From: Verrucomicrobiota bacterium
GTDB taxonomy: Bacteria; Verrucomicrobiota; Verrucomicrobiia; Verrucomicrobiales; DEV007
Direction: 5' to 3'
DNA: 5,630 nucleotides
NCBI GenBank assembly: GCA_027618625.1
Contig: JAQCER010000278.1
Coordinates: forward strand, 1-5,630
The position numbers were made by a program, and so were the translations under genes. Below the pieces are notes generated by a model. That model was given only the letters and a program-made list of their open reading frames with translations. It was not told where the DNA came from and made no database searches. Below, in pieces: positions 5,576 through 5,630 of this stretch. Numbering within the stretch: position 1 is the stretch's first letter; every line of letters begins with the position of its first letter.

Positions 5576-5630
5576 TGTCACGAATGGCACGGACTTTAGG
5601 CTGGTTTGTGATAATTGTTGCGGTGCCGTA
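5545..5630. mobile_element. Possible end of a second insertion sequence, cut by the window edge
   Basis: Ends starting with TGT and carrying several copies of a short repeat just inside the terminus are typical of the IS21 family and resemble some IS481-type ends. No transposase coding is visible in the 85 bases present, so the assignment rests on the repeats alone. The alternative is a pair of regulator sites for a gene to the right. Positions 5477-5544 hold nothing recognisable. Confidence 0.35.

Noticed and set aside
1..5630. tRNA, rRNA or known riboswitch
   Set aside because: No cloverleaf, conserved rRNA segment or recognisable riboswitch core was seen in the spacers by eye; a covariance-model scan was not possible.

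Overview
The window is a GC-rich bacterial segment, about 60% G+C by eye. All three convincing protein genes lie on the minus strand. A secreted YVTN beta-propeller protein, a beta-hydroxyacid dehydrogenase, long non-coding spacers and an intact insertion sequence would suit an environmental Gram-negative bacterium. The style recalls Verrucomicrobiota or Planctomycetota, but that is a weak inference because no rRNA or marker gene is present.

Layout from left to right. Positions 1-1370 (minus) hold the N-terminal part of a secreted YVTN-type beta-propeller protein that runs off the left edge. Its frame is open from position 1409 but has no ATG, GTG or TTG in front of the signal peptide, so the start is in doubt. 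Positions 1414-1790 are a gene-free spacer with a 14-bp perfect palindrome and a possible three-way RNA fold. Positions 1795-3940 are a complete insertion sequence of 2146 bp. It has imperfect terminal inverted repeats of about 40 bp, flanking CTAG copies, and one intact 582-residue DDE transposase with a GTG start. Positions 3945-4489 are a second gene-free spacer with short repeats, hairpins and a possible gene remnant. Positions 4490-5407 (minus) encode an intact NAD(P)-dependent dehydrogenase of the 3-hydroxyisobutyrate / 2-hydroxy-3-oxopropionate reductase family. A strong intrinsic terminator sits at 5440-5476, only about 30 bases upstream of that gene's ATG. At the right edge, a 12-base direct repeat (CTGTAAAGTGTC, twice) looks like the end of a second insertion sequence entering from outside.

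How the parts relate: the insertion sequence landed in the spacer between the dehydrogenase and the propeller gene. The propeller gene has more than 3 kb between it and the next host gene upstream, so it must have its own promoter. The dehydrogenase appears monocistronic. No metabolic link between the two host genes is visible, and no CRISPR, defence or other multi-gene system was found. The most useful observations are the delimited insertion sequence, the start-codon anomaly of the propeller gene, the terminator close to the dehydrogenase start, and the repeats at the right edge.
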